Shown here: piece after piece, positions 19,195-28,509 of the stretch
How the letters are laid out: the number at the start of each line of letters is the position of its first letter
Numbering within the stretch: position 1 is the stretch's first letter
DNA from: Pseudomonas sp. PD9R
GTDB lineage: Bacteria > Pseudomonadota > Gammaproteobacteria > Pseudomonadales > Pseudomonadaceae
Direction of reading: 5' to 3'
Assembly: GCF_019200975.1 (NCBI RefSeq)
Contig: NZ_JAHTMR010000003.1
Location: 155,639 to 219,638, forward strand
Length of the DNA: 64,000 bases
Made by a program: the position numbers and the translations under genes
Notes under the pieces: model-generated
The model's input: the letters and a program-made list of their open reading frames with translations, nothing else
What the model was told of the DNA's origin: nothing
The model's database searches: none

Positions 19195-20669
19195 CTGACC
19201 GTTCGCTTTTCAATCTGGCTGCACCGATCATCACGGCCCGAGGCTCACGCTTGTTGAGCTTGTCGCTGTGCGTGGCGATGCTCAGTGCCTGCGCTGTCGG
19301 CCCCGACTACCAGCGCCCGCAAACCGCTGCGCCGGTGCAGTACAAGGAAGCGACAGGCTGGCGTCAGGCCAACCCGAGCGATTCCCTGGCGCGCGGTGCG
19401 TGGTGGGAGCTGTATGGCGATCAACAGCTCAATGGCCTGATCGAGAAACTTAACAGCTCCAACCAGACAGTCGCCCAGTCCGAAGCCCAGTACCGTCAGG
19501 CCCAGGCACTGGTCCGCAGCGCCCGGGGCGCGTTTTTCCCGACGGTGGACCTGACTGTCGGAAAGAACCGTTCCAGCCAGGGCACTGGCAGCAGCAGCTC
19601 AAGCCTGACCAGTTCTTCCAGTGGTATTCGCGACACCTATACCGCTCAGGCCGGCGTCAGTTGGGAAGCGGATGTCTGGGGCAAACTGCGCCGAGGCCTC
19701 GAAGCGGATACCGCCAACGCCGAAGCAGGCTATGCCGATCTCGCGGCGATGCGTTTGAGCCAGCAGTCGGAACTGGTGCAGAACTACCTGCAATTGCGCG
19801 TGATCGATGAGCAGAAACGCTTGTTGGAGGCGACGGTCGAGGCCTATCAGCGCTCGCTGAAAATGACCGAAAACCAATACCGCGCCGGCGTCTCCGGCAA
19901 GGACGCGGTGGCTCAGGCACAGACGCAGCTCAAGAGCACCGAGGCGGACATGGTCGATCTGATCTGGCAGCGCGCCCAGTTCGAACACGCCATCGCCGTG
20001 CTGATCGGGCAGCCGCCGGCCGAGTTTAGCCTGGCGGAAATTCGCAACATCCCGACGCTGCCGCAGGTGCCATTGAGCCTCCCGTCGCAGTTGCTGGAGC
20101 GTCGTCCGGACATTGCCTCCGCCGAGCGTTCGGTTATGGCCGCCAACGCCAACATTGGCGTGGCCAAAGCCGCTTATTATCCGGACCTGACGCTGAGCAT
20201 GAATGGCGGTTACAGCAGCAGCACGTATTCCAACTGGATCAGCCTGCCGAACCGCTTCTGGTCGGTCGGCCCGCAATTGGCCATGACCCTGTTCGACGGT
20301 GGCCAGCGCTCGGCGGAAGTCGATCGCAGCGAAGCGGCCTACGACGAAACCGTGGCCAAATACCGCCAGACCGTACTCGACGGTTTCCGGGAAGTGGAAG
20401 ACTACCTGGTGCAACTCAAGGTGCTGGAAAACGAAGCCGGTGTGCGACAGCAAGCCCTGGATGCGGCGCGTGAATCCTTGCGTTTGACCCAGAACCAGTA
20501 CAAGGCGGGGTTGATCGCTTATCTCGATGTGGTCGTGGTGCAGGCCACGGCGCTGAGCAACGAACGTACTGCGTTGAACCTGTTGCAGAGCCGCTTGATT
20601 GCCAGCGTGCAGTTGATTGCCGCGTTGGGTGGTGGCTGGGACGGCCAACTCGAAGTAAGCAACAACTGA
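19191..20669 (+). CDS. opmB: Outer-membrane efflux lipoprotein OpmB
   Basis: A 492-residue TolC-like channel of the NodT/OprM lipoprotein class. The N-terminus has a signal sequence with lipobox LSAC (C34), followed by AVGPDYQRP, typical of this family. The two repeated coiled-coil halves include EAQYRQAQALVRSARGAFFP and the matching NANIGVAKAAYYPDLTLS. It starts within the last codons of muxC (ATGA overlap) and is the last gene of the pump operon. A REP doublet with 34-base perfect arms follows 9 bases after the stop and probably stabilises or ends the mRNA. Confidence 0.93.
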   Translation: MTDRSLFNLAAPIITARGSRLLSLSLCVAMLSACAVGPDYQRPQTAAPVQYKEATGWRQANPSDSLARGAWWELYGDQQLNGLIEKLNSSNQTVAQSEAQYRQAQALVRSARGAFFPTVDLTVGKNRSSQGTGSSSSSLTSSSSGIRDTYTAQAGVSWEADVWGKLRRGLEADTANAEAGYADLAAMRLSQQSELVQNYLQLRVIDEQKRLLEATVEAYQRSLKMTENQYRAGVSGKDAVAQAQTQLKSTEADMVDLIWQRAQFEHAIAVLIGQPPAEFSLAEIRNIPTLPQVPLSLPSQLLERRPDIASAERSVMAANANIGVAKAAYYPDLTLSMNGGYSSSTYSNWISLPNRFWSVGPQLAMTLFDGGQRSAEVDRSEAAYDETVAKYRQTVLDGFREVEDYLVQLKVLENEAGVRQQALDAARESLRLTQNQYKAGLIAYLDVVVVQATALSNERTALNLLQSRLIASVQLIAALGGGWDGQLEVSNN

Positions 20670-20678
20670 CACTCCCCA

Positions 20679-20780
20679 TGTAGGAGCTGTCGAGTAAAAC
20701 GAGGCTGCGATCCTTTGATCTTGTTCTTCAAAAATCAAAATCAAAAGATCGCAGCCTCGTTTTACTCGACAGCTCCTACA
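20679..20780. repeat. REP doublet with 34-bp perfect arms
   Basis: The left arm begins TGTAGGAGCTGTCGAGTAAA and runs to GATC (34 bases). Its exact reverse complement ends the element at 20780. It lies directly after opmB and can form a long hairpin at the mRNA 3' end. Confidence 0.93.
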
Positions 20781-20951
20781 GGTCTTATGGGCTGAGTTAG
20801 AGCGGTTTACGGCCGATCAAACGAGCGTTTCATCGGCTTGATGGCCCTTTGCTAATTTTGTGAGTGCGTTCTCATTTGGAATCAGTACAATCGCCGGATT
20901 TGCCCTGCCGAGAATGAATGCCATTAACGGGGGGAACTCGCGAGAAGTCTC

Positions 20952-23033
20952 ATGCTCATCGGTAGCTATTCCCCCACGCTGGTTATCATCTCGCTTTGTG
21001 TGGCGATTCTCGCCTCATACACCGCGCTCGACCTGACCGGTCGCATTGCCACCGCAAAGGGGCGGGCCGTGCATTTGTGGACGGCGGGCGGCGCTTTTGC
21101 GATGGGTATCGGCGTGTGGTCGATGCATTTCATTGGCATGCTTGCGTTCAAATTGTCCATTGATCTGGGTTACGACATCACCCTTACAACGCTGTCACTG
21201 TTAATCGGCATTCTGTCTTGCGGTTTTGCCCTGTGGCTGGTCAGCCAACCGCAATTGCCGGCGTGGCAACTGGCTTTCGGTGCGCTGGTGATGGGCGCCG
21301 GGATCAGTGCCATGCATTACACCGGCATGGCCGCCATGCGCATGCAGCCCGGTATTGATTACGACCCGACGCTGTTCAGCGCGTCGTTGCTCATTGCGGT
21401 AGGCGCCTCCGGTGCAGCGTTGTGGATCGCATTCCACTTGCGTCAGCACACGCCTTATGTGCGCCTGATCCGTGGCGGCGCGGCGGTCATTATGGGCATC
21501 GCCATCGTAGGGATGCATTACACCGGCATGGCGGCTGCACGCTTTCCGGATGGCAGCTTTTGCGGCGCCGCCGTCGACGGTCTGAACGGCAAGGGCCTGG
21601 ACAACCTCGTGTTGATCACCACCCTGGCGGTGTTGAGCATTGCCTTGTTGACCTCGATTCTCGATGCACGCCTCGAAGCTCGCACTGCAAGCCTTGCCCA
21701 GTCCCTGACCGAGGCCAACCGCGAACTCACCCAATTGGCGCTGCACGACACCCTGACCGGCCTGCCGAACCGCGTGCTGCTGGCCGATCGCATCGACCAG
21801 GCGATGTCCAGGGTTGACGCCGATGGCAATTGTTTTGCGTTGATGTTCATCGACCTGGACGGGTTCAAACCAGTCAACGATGCGTTCGGTCACCACATGG
21901 GCGACCTGTTGTTGCGCGAAGTCAGCCTGCGACTGCGCGAGGATCTGCGTAACCAGGACACCCTGGCGCGGATCGGCGGCGATGAATTCGTGCTGCTGGT
22001 GCAACTGAGCGAGCCGAATGATGCCCTGAGCCTGGCAGCGCGACAGGTCGGGTTGATCGCTCGTTCGTTCCGGGTGGCCGAACATGATCTGCAGATTTCG
22101 GCCAGCGTCGGCATTGCGCTGTATCCGGGCAACGGCCAGACCGCCCATGAATTGCTGATGAACGCCGACGCGGCGATGTATTCCGCCAAAGGCGCGGGCA
22201 AAAATGGCTACCGCTTTTTCGATGCGTCGATGAACAGCAATGCGCGCAAGCAACTGCAACTGCTGCAAGACTTGCGCAATGCCGTGGACCATCAAGAGTT
22301 CAGCCTGTATTACCAGCCGAAGTTCGACGCCAGCAACGGTCGCCCGGTCGGCGCCGAGGCATTGTTGCGCTGGGAACACCCGACCCAGGGCATGTTGCTG
22401 CCGGACAAGTTTATCGAGCTGGCGGAAAAAACCGGGCTGATCATTCCGATTGGCGAGTGGGTGCTCAACGAAGCCTGCCGCCAAATGCGCGAGTGGTACG
22501 TGCTCGGCTATACCGACTGGCGCATCGCGGTCAACCTTTCGGCCTTGCAGTTCTGCCATGCCGGTTTGGTGCAGAGCGTCGCCAAGGCACTGGCCACACA
22601 CCATTTGCCGGCCAACAGCCTGACCCTTGAAATCACTGAAACCACCGCCATGAGCGACGCCGATGCGAGCATGACGGTGCTGCAGGAACTGTCGGAAATG
22701 GGCGTCGATTTGTCCATTGATGACTTTGGAACCGGCTATTCAAGCCTGATGTACCTCAAGCGACTACCTGCCAATGAATTGAAGATCGACCGTGGGTTTG
22801 TTCGCGATCTGGAGCGTGACAGCGATGACGCGGCCATCGTTTCCGCCATCGTCGCGCTGGGTCAGGCGCTGGGCCTGCGGATCGTTGCCGAAGGCGTGGA
22901 AACCGGTTCGCAGCAAGACTTCCTGACCCAACTCGGTTGCGACTCGTTGCAGGGTTATCTGCTCGGTCACCCGCTGCCGGCTGAGCGTTTCATGGTGGAA
23001 ATTCACCGCTCGGAGCAATTGGCGCTCGCCTGA
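20952..23033 (+). CDS. MHYT-GGDEF-EAL membrane protein (c-di-GMP turnover)
   Basis: A 693-residue protein. Residues 1-240 hold about seven membrane helices with three MHYT-type motifs (SMHFIGM, AMHYTGM, GMHYTGM), which may sense oxygen, CO or NO through copper. A GGDEF domain follows (LTGLPNRVLL, then the intact RIGGDEFVLL active site), with an RxxD inhibitory site (RNQD) five residues before GGDEF. The C-terminal EAL domain has EALLRWEHP and DDFGTGYSSL, so both cyclase and phosphodiesterase sites look complete. Architecture and length are those of P. aeruginosa MucR, which affects alginate production, but orthology is not proven. It is a single gene after the mux operon, followed by a REP doublet. 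Confidence 0.9.
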   Translation: MLIGSYSPTLVIISLCVAILASYTALDLTGRIATAKGRAVHLWTAGGAFAMGIGVWSMHFIGMLAFKLSIDLGYDITLTTLSLLIGILSCGFALWLVSQPQLPAWQLAFGALVMGAGISAMHYTGMAAMRMQPGIDYDPTLFSASLLIAVGASGAALWIAFHLRQHTPYVRLIRGGAAVIMGIAIVGMHYTGMAAARFPDGSFCGAAVDGLNGKGLDNLVLITTLAVLSIALLTSILDARLEARTASLAQSLTEANRELTQLALHDTLTGLPNRVLLADRIDQAMSRVDADGNCFALMFIDLDGFKPVNDAFGHHMGDLLLREVSLRLREDLRNQDTLARIGGDEFVLLVQLSEPNDALSLAARQVGLIARSFRVAEHDLQISASVGIALYPGNGQTAHELLMNADAAMYSAKGAGKNGYRFFDASMNSNARKQLQLLQDLRNAVDHQEFSLYYQPKFDASNGRPVGAEALLRWEHPTQGMLLPDKFIELAEKTGLIIPIGEWVLNEACRQMREWYVLGYTDWRIAVNLSALQFCHAGLVQSVAKALATHHLPANSLTLEITETTAMSDADASMTVLQELSEMGVDLSIDDFGTGYSSLMYLKRLPANELKIDRGFVRDLERDSDDAAIVSAIVALGQALGLRIVAEGVETGSQQDFLTQLGCDSLQGYLLGHPLPAERFMVEIHRSEQLALA

Positions 23034-23041
23034 AAAACCTT

Positions 23042-23162
23042 TGTGGCGAGGGAGCTTGCTCCCGTTGGGCTGCGAAGCGGCCCCTGCGATCTAAGTCGAC
23101 ACCGCGTCGCATGAGGCATGACGACTGCTTCGCAGCCGAGCGGGAGCGAGCTCCCTCGCCAC
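23042..23162. repeat. REP-type inverted repeat, GGCGAGGGAGC class
   Basis: TGTGGCGAGGGAGCTTGCTC at the left and GAGCGAGCTCCCTCGCCACA at the right are inverted copies separated by about 80 bases. It belongs to a different REP sequence class from the TGTAGGAGC doublets. It lies between the MHYT gene and the dehydrogenase gene. Confidence 0.88.
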
Positions 23163-23249
23163 ATTGACTGACGACAGTCCCATGCAAAAACCGAAAATGG
23201 CGGTTATTCTTCCCCCGGACCGCTTACGCTTGAAACGGGGAAAGCTTGC

Positions 23250-23996
23250 ATGGACAAAGTCATCGTCATCACCGGCGGCAGTCGCGGCATCGGCGCCGCC
23301 ACAGCCCTGTTGGCCGCCGAACAAGGCTATCGGATCTGCATCAACTATCAGGCCGATGAACAAGCGGCGCAAAGTGTGCTGGACCAAGTCCGCGCCCTCG
23401 GTGCGCAAGCCATCGCCGTGCGCGCCGACGTCAGCATCGAAGATGAAGTGATCGCGCTGTTCCACCGAGTGGACACCGAACTCGGCCGCGTCACCGCACT
23501 GGTGAACAACGCCGGCACCGTCGGGCAGAAGTCGCGGGTCGACGAAATGTCCGAATTCCGCATTCTCAAAATCCTCAAGACCAACGTCCTGGCACCCGTT
23601 CTGTGTGCCAAACACGCGATCCTGCGCATGTCGCCCAAACACGGCGGGCAGGGTGGCAGCATCGTCAACGTCTCTTCGGTAGCCTCGCGACTGGGTTCGC
23701 CCAACGAGTACGTCGACTACGCCGCCTCCAAGGGCGCGCTCGATAGCTTCACCATCGGCCTGTCCAAGGAAGTGGCGGGCGAAGGCATCCGCGTCAACGC
23801 TGTGCGCCCCGGCTACATCTACACCGACTTTCACGCATTGAGCGGCGATCCGGACCGGGTCAGCAAGCTGGAGTCGGCCATTCCGATGGCTCGCGGTGGG
23901 CGGCCGGATGAAGTGGCCGAAGCGATTATCTGGTTGCTGTCGGACAAGGCGTCGTATGCGACGGGGACGTTTGTGGATTTGGGTGGTGGGCGGTAA
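23250..23996 (+). CDS. Short-chain dehydrogenase/reductase
   Basis: A 248-residue classical SDR. It has the cofactor motif TGGSRGIG (residues 8-15), NNAG, the catalytic serine in NVSSVASRLG, and the YxxxK dyad in YVDYAASKGALD. The motif RPGYIYTDFH follows, and a GTFVDLGGGR end closes the fold. An arginine-free loop after the first strand and ICINYQADEQAA suggest NADP(H) preference, though this is uncertain. It resembles sugar-dehydrogenase or FabG-like members such as YgfF; the substrate cannot be read from the sequence. The gene is preceded by a GGGGAAAG ribosome-binding site and appears monocistronic. Confidence 0.9.
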   Translation: MDKVIVITGGSRGIGAATALLAAEQGYRICINYQADEQAAQSVLDQVRALGAQAIAVRADVSIEDEVIALFHRVDTELGRVTALVNNAGTVGQKSRVDEMSEFRILKILKTNVLAPVLCAKHAILRMSPKHGGQGGSIVNVSSVASRLGSPNEYVDYAASKGALDSFTIGLSKEVAGEGIRVNAVRPGYIYTDFHALSGDPDRVSKLESAIPMARGGRPDEVAEAIIWLLSDKASYATGTFVDLGGGR

Positions 23997-24114
23997 TTGA
24001 AGTCTTCAGGGTGACCATCCTGTTATTTGTGACAGTAGACGCGACTGACGAGCGCGCCTAGATTGGCGTTGAGCCGCGCAACCTGAATGCTGCGTGCGCA
24101 AAGGCCTTGCAAGG

Positions 24115-26928
24115 ATGGGCGCCCCGCACATGGACACTCATACACCGTCGATCAACGTTGTTGAGCCTCGCGGGTTGGCCATTCGTGCCGTGGCTTATCA
24201 CCGGTGCGCGGCCGGGGATCCTCTTGAAGCGCGAGTGACGCATCAGCATCACGATGCGGCCGGTCGGCTTATTCGCCAGCGCGATCCACGATTGTTTGCG
24301 TTGGCGCAGTTTGATCCATCGGTGCCGGCGAATCTGTCCACGGTTTTCAGCCTGTCGGATCAGGCGCTCTGCACTGACAGTGTCGATGCGGGGTGGCAGC
24401 TTGGTTTGTTCGGTGCCGCTGGGCAGGCGCTTGAGGCGTGGGATCAGCGCGGTTGGCATCGTCGTACCGAACATGATGCGTTGTTGCGACCGCTAACGGT
24501 GTTTGAGCGAGGTGCTGGGGATTCGGAACGCTGTGCCGAGCGGATCAGTTGGGGCGGTGCCGGACACGATGACCTTCAGCACAATCGCTGTGGCCAACTG
24601 ACGCGACACGACGATCCAGCGGGTAGTCGGTTGATTGCCGAGTACGGGCTGTCAGCGGCGGTGCTGGTTGAAGTGCGACATTTCCTGAGCAGTCTTGATC
24701 CGCCTGACTGGCCTGTAGCCGAAGCTGATCGTGACGATTTGCTGGAGCCAAACGATGGCGCACAGTCTTCCTGGCACTTCTTGGCTTCCGGCGAAGTTTC
24801 GCATTCGACGGATGCCAAAGGTCATACCCAACATTTCGTCTACGACCGCGCCGGTCTACTGCACTCTGTTGGGTTGCAACGCGCCGGCCAGCCCACTGCC
24901 GACACGCTGGTCAATGCCGTCGAATACAACGCCTTCGGCCAAGTGGAACAGGAACTGGCCGGCAACGGCATGCGCACCACCAGCGCTTATGACTCCGCCA
25001 ATGGGCATCTGACGTTCCTCGGTACACAAGGCCCCGACCAAAGTTTCCTGCAGAAGCTCAGCTACGACTACGACCCGGCCGGCAACATCACCGCTATCAC
25101 CGATGCTGCATTACCCATCCAGTATTTCGCCAACCAACGCATCGACCCGGTGCGGCGCTTCGTCTACGACACGCTGTATCAATTGATCAGCACCACCGGC
25201 TGGGAAACCGCCAAGCCCTCATTAGGTCCCGCATTGCCCGAATGGCAGGCGTTTGGCCCGCCGGACGCCAGCCGCTGGTGCAACTACAACGAAACCTATC
25301 ACTACGACGCAGCGGGCAATTTGCTGGAACGCATCCACCACGGCGCGCTGGACGACACCTTGAACATGCGAGTAGCGCCGCACAGCAATCGCAGCGTCAA
25401 GGATCAACCGGGGCGGGTGCTGGATGAATTGTTCGACGCCCGCGGCAATCTGCTGGAACTGCAACCCGGTCAAGGCTTGCAGTGGAACGGGCGCAACCAA
25501 TTGGCAGAAGTCACTCAAGTCGCCCGCCTCAACAGGGCCGCCGACGTGGAGCGCTATGGCTACGACGCCGAAGGCAATCGCCTGCGAAAGTGGCGCACCG
25601 TAGCGGCTAAATCCGTCACCCACACCGCTGAGGTGCGCTACCTGCCGGGCATCGAGTTGCACAGTAACAGCGCCACCGGGGAGCAGTTACAAGTCATCAG
25701 TGTTCAGGCCGGCCGCTGCACGGTGCGCCTATTGCATTGGGACAGTCCACCGCCCACGGGGTTGGAAAACGATCAACTGCGTTACTGCTTCGACGACCAC
25801 CTGGGGTCGAGTGCTTTCGAGGTGGATGCCCGGGCGAAAACCATCAGCCAGGAAGTGTTCTACGCCTTCGGCGGTACGGCGTGGCTCGCGGGGCGGCATG
25901 AGGTGGAAAGCAGTTATAAGACCATTCGGTATTCAGGGAAAGAACGGGATGCGACGGGGCTTTATTACTATGGGGCGCGGTATTACGCGCCATGGTTGCA
26001 GCGCTGGTTGAATCCGGATCCGGCGGGGGATGTGGATGGGTTGAATTTATATCGGTTTGTGAGGAATAGTCCGGTTAAGTTTTTTGATCGACAAGGCTAC
26101 TTCCCAGTATTAAGGAGTTATCTCGATTTTCGACTTGAAAGGCGCTTGGGAATTCGTCAAATAGTGCTCTGGCGGGGAATGAAAGATATAGAAAGGAATG
26201 CGCCTGAGATGGCGAAGGTTTTAAACGAAAGTATTGTAATGGCTAAGTCCGCAATAAAGGGAGCATTTGAAAGCATTTCCAATCAAAATTTCAATGCGCG
26301 AACATATAAGGCTTATTTTGGGTTGTTTCAGTCAGGTGATAGGGATGAGCTAAAAGAACGGTATCAGAGAATATTACTTAACCTTGATAGATTAGAATCG
26401 AAACCATCTAAGATTGTCACTTTTCGGGATGCAGGGGGAACTTATGAAAGGGTAAACGCGTTTATTAATAATTTAGATCGTAGACATAAAATTTATATAA
26501 ATGAAAGACATCTGTTAGGTCGGTCAGTCGCGGAGTTGGCGCAAACTTTAATTCATGAAGCAAGCCATCAAAGTAGAGATGGTTATTCGTTGGATTATTA
26601 TTATATTGTCCCTAGTAGTGCTGAAAGAGCCAGGGCAAAGTTAAAATTTGGTGGGGGTGGAGATGTAGTGTTCAGTGTGGCGATGGAGAGGAATTCAAAA
26701 AAAATGTTATCGGGCAACGCCGAGGATATTGATTTGCCAGAAGCCTCGGAAGATTTTATTCTAGAAGCACGTGGTGCTAATCCTGCAAATGCTTTGCATA
26801 AATATAATAACAATCCTGCGCTTCGCAGTCGGATGGCTCGAAACAATGCGGACAGTCTTTCTGGCTTCGCTATGTCTTCGATGATAATGTCCAATTGGTC
26901 CAAAAACGACCGTAATGCGCGTTCGTGA
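24115..26928 (+). CDS. TccC-like RHS toxin with M35-type metallopeptidase tip
   Basis: A 937-residue protein. The first 660 residues form an RHS/YD-repeat shell of the Tc-toxin C-component type: VVEPRGLAIRAVAYHR at the start, many YDxxGN repeats, and the border LNPDPAGDVDGLNLYRFVRN...FFDRQG, where TccC proteins self-cleave. From about base 26100 the DNA turns AT-rich and encodes an unrelated tip. The tip has HEASH (H814-H818), an aspartate nine residues after the second His (D827, in DGYSLDYYY), and NADS near residue 911 followed by FAMS. This HExxH-(8)-D plus NADS..FA set is the aspzincin (M35) pattern, so the tip is probably a zinc protease. The ATG at 24115 has AAGG at good spacing. No immunity gene follows. 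Confidence 0.85.
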   Translation: MGAPHMDTHTPSINVVEPRGLAIRAVAYHRCAAGDPLEARVTHQHHDAAGRLIRQRDPRLFALAQFDPSVPANLSTVFSLSDQALCTDSVDAGWQLGLFGAAGQALEAWDQRGWHRRTEHDALLRPLTVFERGAGDSERCAERISWGGAGHDDLQHNRCGQLTRHDDPAGSRLIAEYGLSAAVLVEVRHFLSSLDPPDWPVAEADRDDLLEPNDGAQSSWHFLASGEVSHSTDAKGHTQHFVYDRAGLLHSVGLQRAGQPTADTLVNAVEYNAFGQVEQELAGNGMRTTSAYDSANGHLTFLGTQGPDQSFLQKLSYDYDPAGNITAITDAALPIQYFANQRIDPVRRFVYDTLYQLISTTGWETAKPSLGPALPEWQAFGPPDASRWCNYNETYHYDAAGNLLERIHHGALDDTLNMRVAPHSNRSVKDQPGRVLDELFDARGNLLELQPGQGLQWNGRNQLAEVTQVARLNRAADVERYGYDAEGNRLRKWRTVAAKSVTHTAEVRYLPGIELHSNSATGEQLQVISVQAGRCTVRLLHWDSPPPTGLENDQLRYCFDDHLGSSAFEVDARAKTISQEVFYAFGGTAWLAGRHEVESSYKTIRYSGKERDATGLYYYGARYYAPWLQRWLNPDPAGDVDGLNLYRFVRNSPVKFFDRQGYFPVLRSYLDFRLERRLGIRQIVLWRGMKDIERNAPEMAKVLNESIVMAKSAIKGAFESISNQNFNARTYKAYFGLFQSGDRDELKERYQRILLNLDRLESKPSKIVTFRDAGGTYERVNAFINNLDRRHKIYINERHLLGRSVAELAQTLIHEASHQSRDGYSLDYYYIVPSSAERARAKLKFGGGGDVVFSVAMERNSKKMLSGNAEDIDLPEASEDFILEARGANPANALHKYNNNPALRSRMARNNADSLSGFAMSSMIMSNWSKNDRNARS

Positions 26929-26950
26929 AAAGTTTATTTCAGTATATTTA

Positions 26951-28360
26951 TTAAAACGACCGCACAATCCGCCCCAACGTCTCCATCGCCTTCTCCGAAC
27001 CCTCATCCCACGGCCCCCCATAATTCAACCGAATACAATTCCTGAATCTTTGCGTCGGCGAAAATATCGGGCCCGGCGCAATGCTGATTCCCTGTGCCAA
27101 CGCCATCTGAAACAACTTCAACGAATCCATTTGCTCTGGCAATTCCAGCCATAAAAAGTACCCACCTGCTGGCTGACTGACGCGTGTCTGCGCCGGAAAG
27201 TGGCGGGCAATGGCTGCGAGCATGGCGCTTTGCTGGTCTTCCAGCGCGTGGCGCAATTTGCGCAGGTGCCGATCGTAGCCGCCGTGTTGCAGGTAATCAG
27301 CAATGGCGGCCTGGGCCGGCATCGAGGCGCATAACGAAGTCATCAGTTTCAGCCGTTCGATTTTCTGCGCATAACGCCCTGCGGCAACCCAGCCGATGCG
27401 ATAGCCGGGCGCAAGACTTTTGGCGAACGAGCCGCAATGCATCACCAAGCCTTCGGTGTCGAAGGCCTTGGCCGGTTTCGGTGCCTGCTGGCCGTAATAC
27501 AACTCGGCGTAGACATCGTCTTCGATCAGCGGCACTTGGTGGGTGCGTAGCAATTCCACCAGTTCCTGTTTCTTCGCCTCGGGCATGGTTGAGCCCATGG
27601 GGTTCTGGAAACTGGTCATGCACCAGCAGGCCTTGATCGGGTGGCGTTCAAGGGTTTGCGCCAACACGCCGAGGTCGATGCCATCGCGCGGATGCACCGG
27701 GATTTCCACGGCTTTGAGTTTCAAGCGTTCGAGTATTTGCAGGCAGGCGTAGAACGCTGGGGCTTCGATGGCCACCAGATCGCCGGGTTGGGTGACCGCT
27801 TGCAGGCACAGGTTCAGAGCTTCCAGTGCGCCGTTGGTGATCAGCAGTTCTTCCATGGGCAACATCAGCCCGCCGACCATGTAGCGCAGGGCGATTTGCC
27901 GACGCAGTTGCGGGTTGCCCGGCGACATGTCGGTGACCACCATGCGCGGGTCCATCTCGCGGCTGGCACTGGCCAGTGAGCGGGATAGCCGTTGCAGCGG
28001 GAACAGGGTAGGGCTCGGGAACGCCGAGCCGAAGGGCACGGTGTTCGGGTCTTTGATCGAGTCGAGCACCGAGAACACCAGTTCGCTGACGTCGACTTCG
28101 GTGGACTCGTTGACCTGGCTACTGATGACCGGCTCGGAAAAGGGACGCGGTGCATGGGCGTTGACGAAATAGCCGGAGCGCGGCCGGGCGCGGATCAAGC
28201 CGCGACGTTCGAGCAGGTAATAGGCCTGAAACACCGTGGACGGGCTGACGCCGTAGGTCTGGCTGGCGTAGCGCACTGACGGTACGCGTTGGCCGGGACC
28301 AAGGACGCCGGAGCGGATCAGTTCAGCGATGTCGTCGGCGAATTTTTCGTAGCGTTTCAT
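26951..28360 (-). CDS. MocR-type GntR regulator with aminotransferase domain
   Basis: A 469-residue protein. Residues 1-75 form a GntR winged helix (YEKFADDIAELIRSGVLGPGQRVPSVRYAS...GVSPSTVFQAYYLLERRG). The remainder is a class I aminotransferase fold with the PLP lysine in HCGSFAKSLAPGYRIGW and TNGALEALNLCLQAV near the phosphate site. Such proteins bind DNA and respond to PLP or an amino acid instead of acting as enzymes. It converges on the RHS toxin gene with only 22 bases between them, and is read away from ccoG's side through a REP doublet. Target genes are unknown; a neighbouring transporter or amino-acid gene, as often seen, is absent. Confidence 0.88.
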   Translation of the reverse strand: MKRYEKFADDIAELIRSGVLGPGQRVPSVRYASQTYGVSPSTVFQAYYLLERRGLIRARPRSGYFVNAHAPRPFSEPVISSQVNESTEVDVSELVFSVLDSIKDPNTVPFGSAFPSPTLFPLQRLSRSLASASREMDPRMVVTDMSPGNPQLRRQIALRYMVGGLMLPMEELLITNGALEALNLCLQAVTQPGDLVAIEAPAFYACLQILERLKLKAVEIPVHPRDGIDLGVLAQTLERHPIKACWCMTSFQNPMGSTMPEAKKQELVELLRTHQVPLIEDDVYAELYYGQQAPKPAKAFDTEGLVMHCGSFAKSLAPGYRIGWVAAGRYAQKIERLKLMTSLCASMPAQAAIADYLQHGGYDRHLRKLRHALEDQQSAMLAAIARHFPAQTRVSQPAGGYFLWLELPEQMDSLKLFQMALAQGISIAPGPIFSPTQRFRNCIRLNYGGPWDEGSEKAMETLGRIVRSF

Positions 28361-28414
28361 CGATTGCCCGATTTGCTGTCATTTATTGAAGAATGGGTAA
28401 AAAGTCAGACCGTC

Positions 28415-28487
28415 AAGATCGCAGCCTTCGGCAGCTCCTACAGTGGATCGGCGTACCCATTTAGGCGCTGCCGAAGGCTGCGATCTT
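28415..28487. repeat. REP doublet
   Basis: AAGATCGCAGCCTTCGGCAG at the left pairs with CTGCCGAAGGCTGCGATCTT at the right. The short 33-base spacer between them gives a compact hairpin. It sits between the ccoG stop and the MocR-type gene start. Confidence 0.88.
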
Positions 28488-28509
28488 TCAGGCTCTGCAT
28501 CTTAAAGGC

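Noticed and set aside
26929..26950. Immunity gene after the first RHS toxin
   Set aside because: Only 22 bases separate it from the convergent MocR-type gene; there is no space for a gene.
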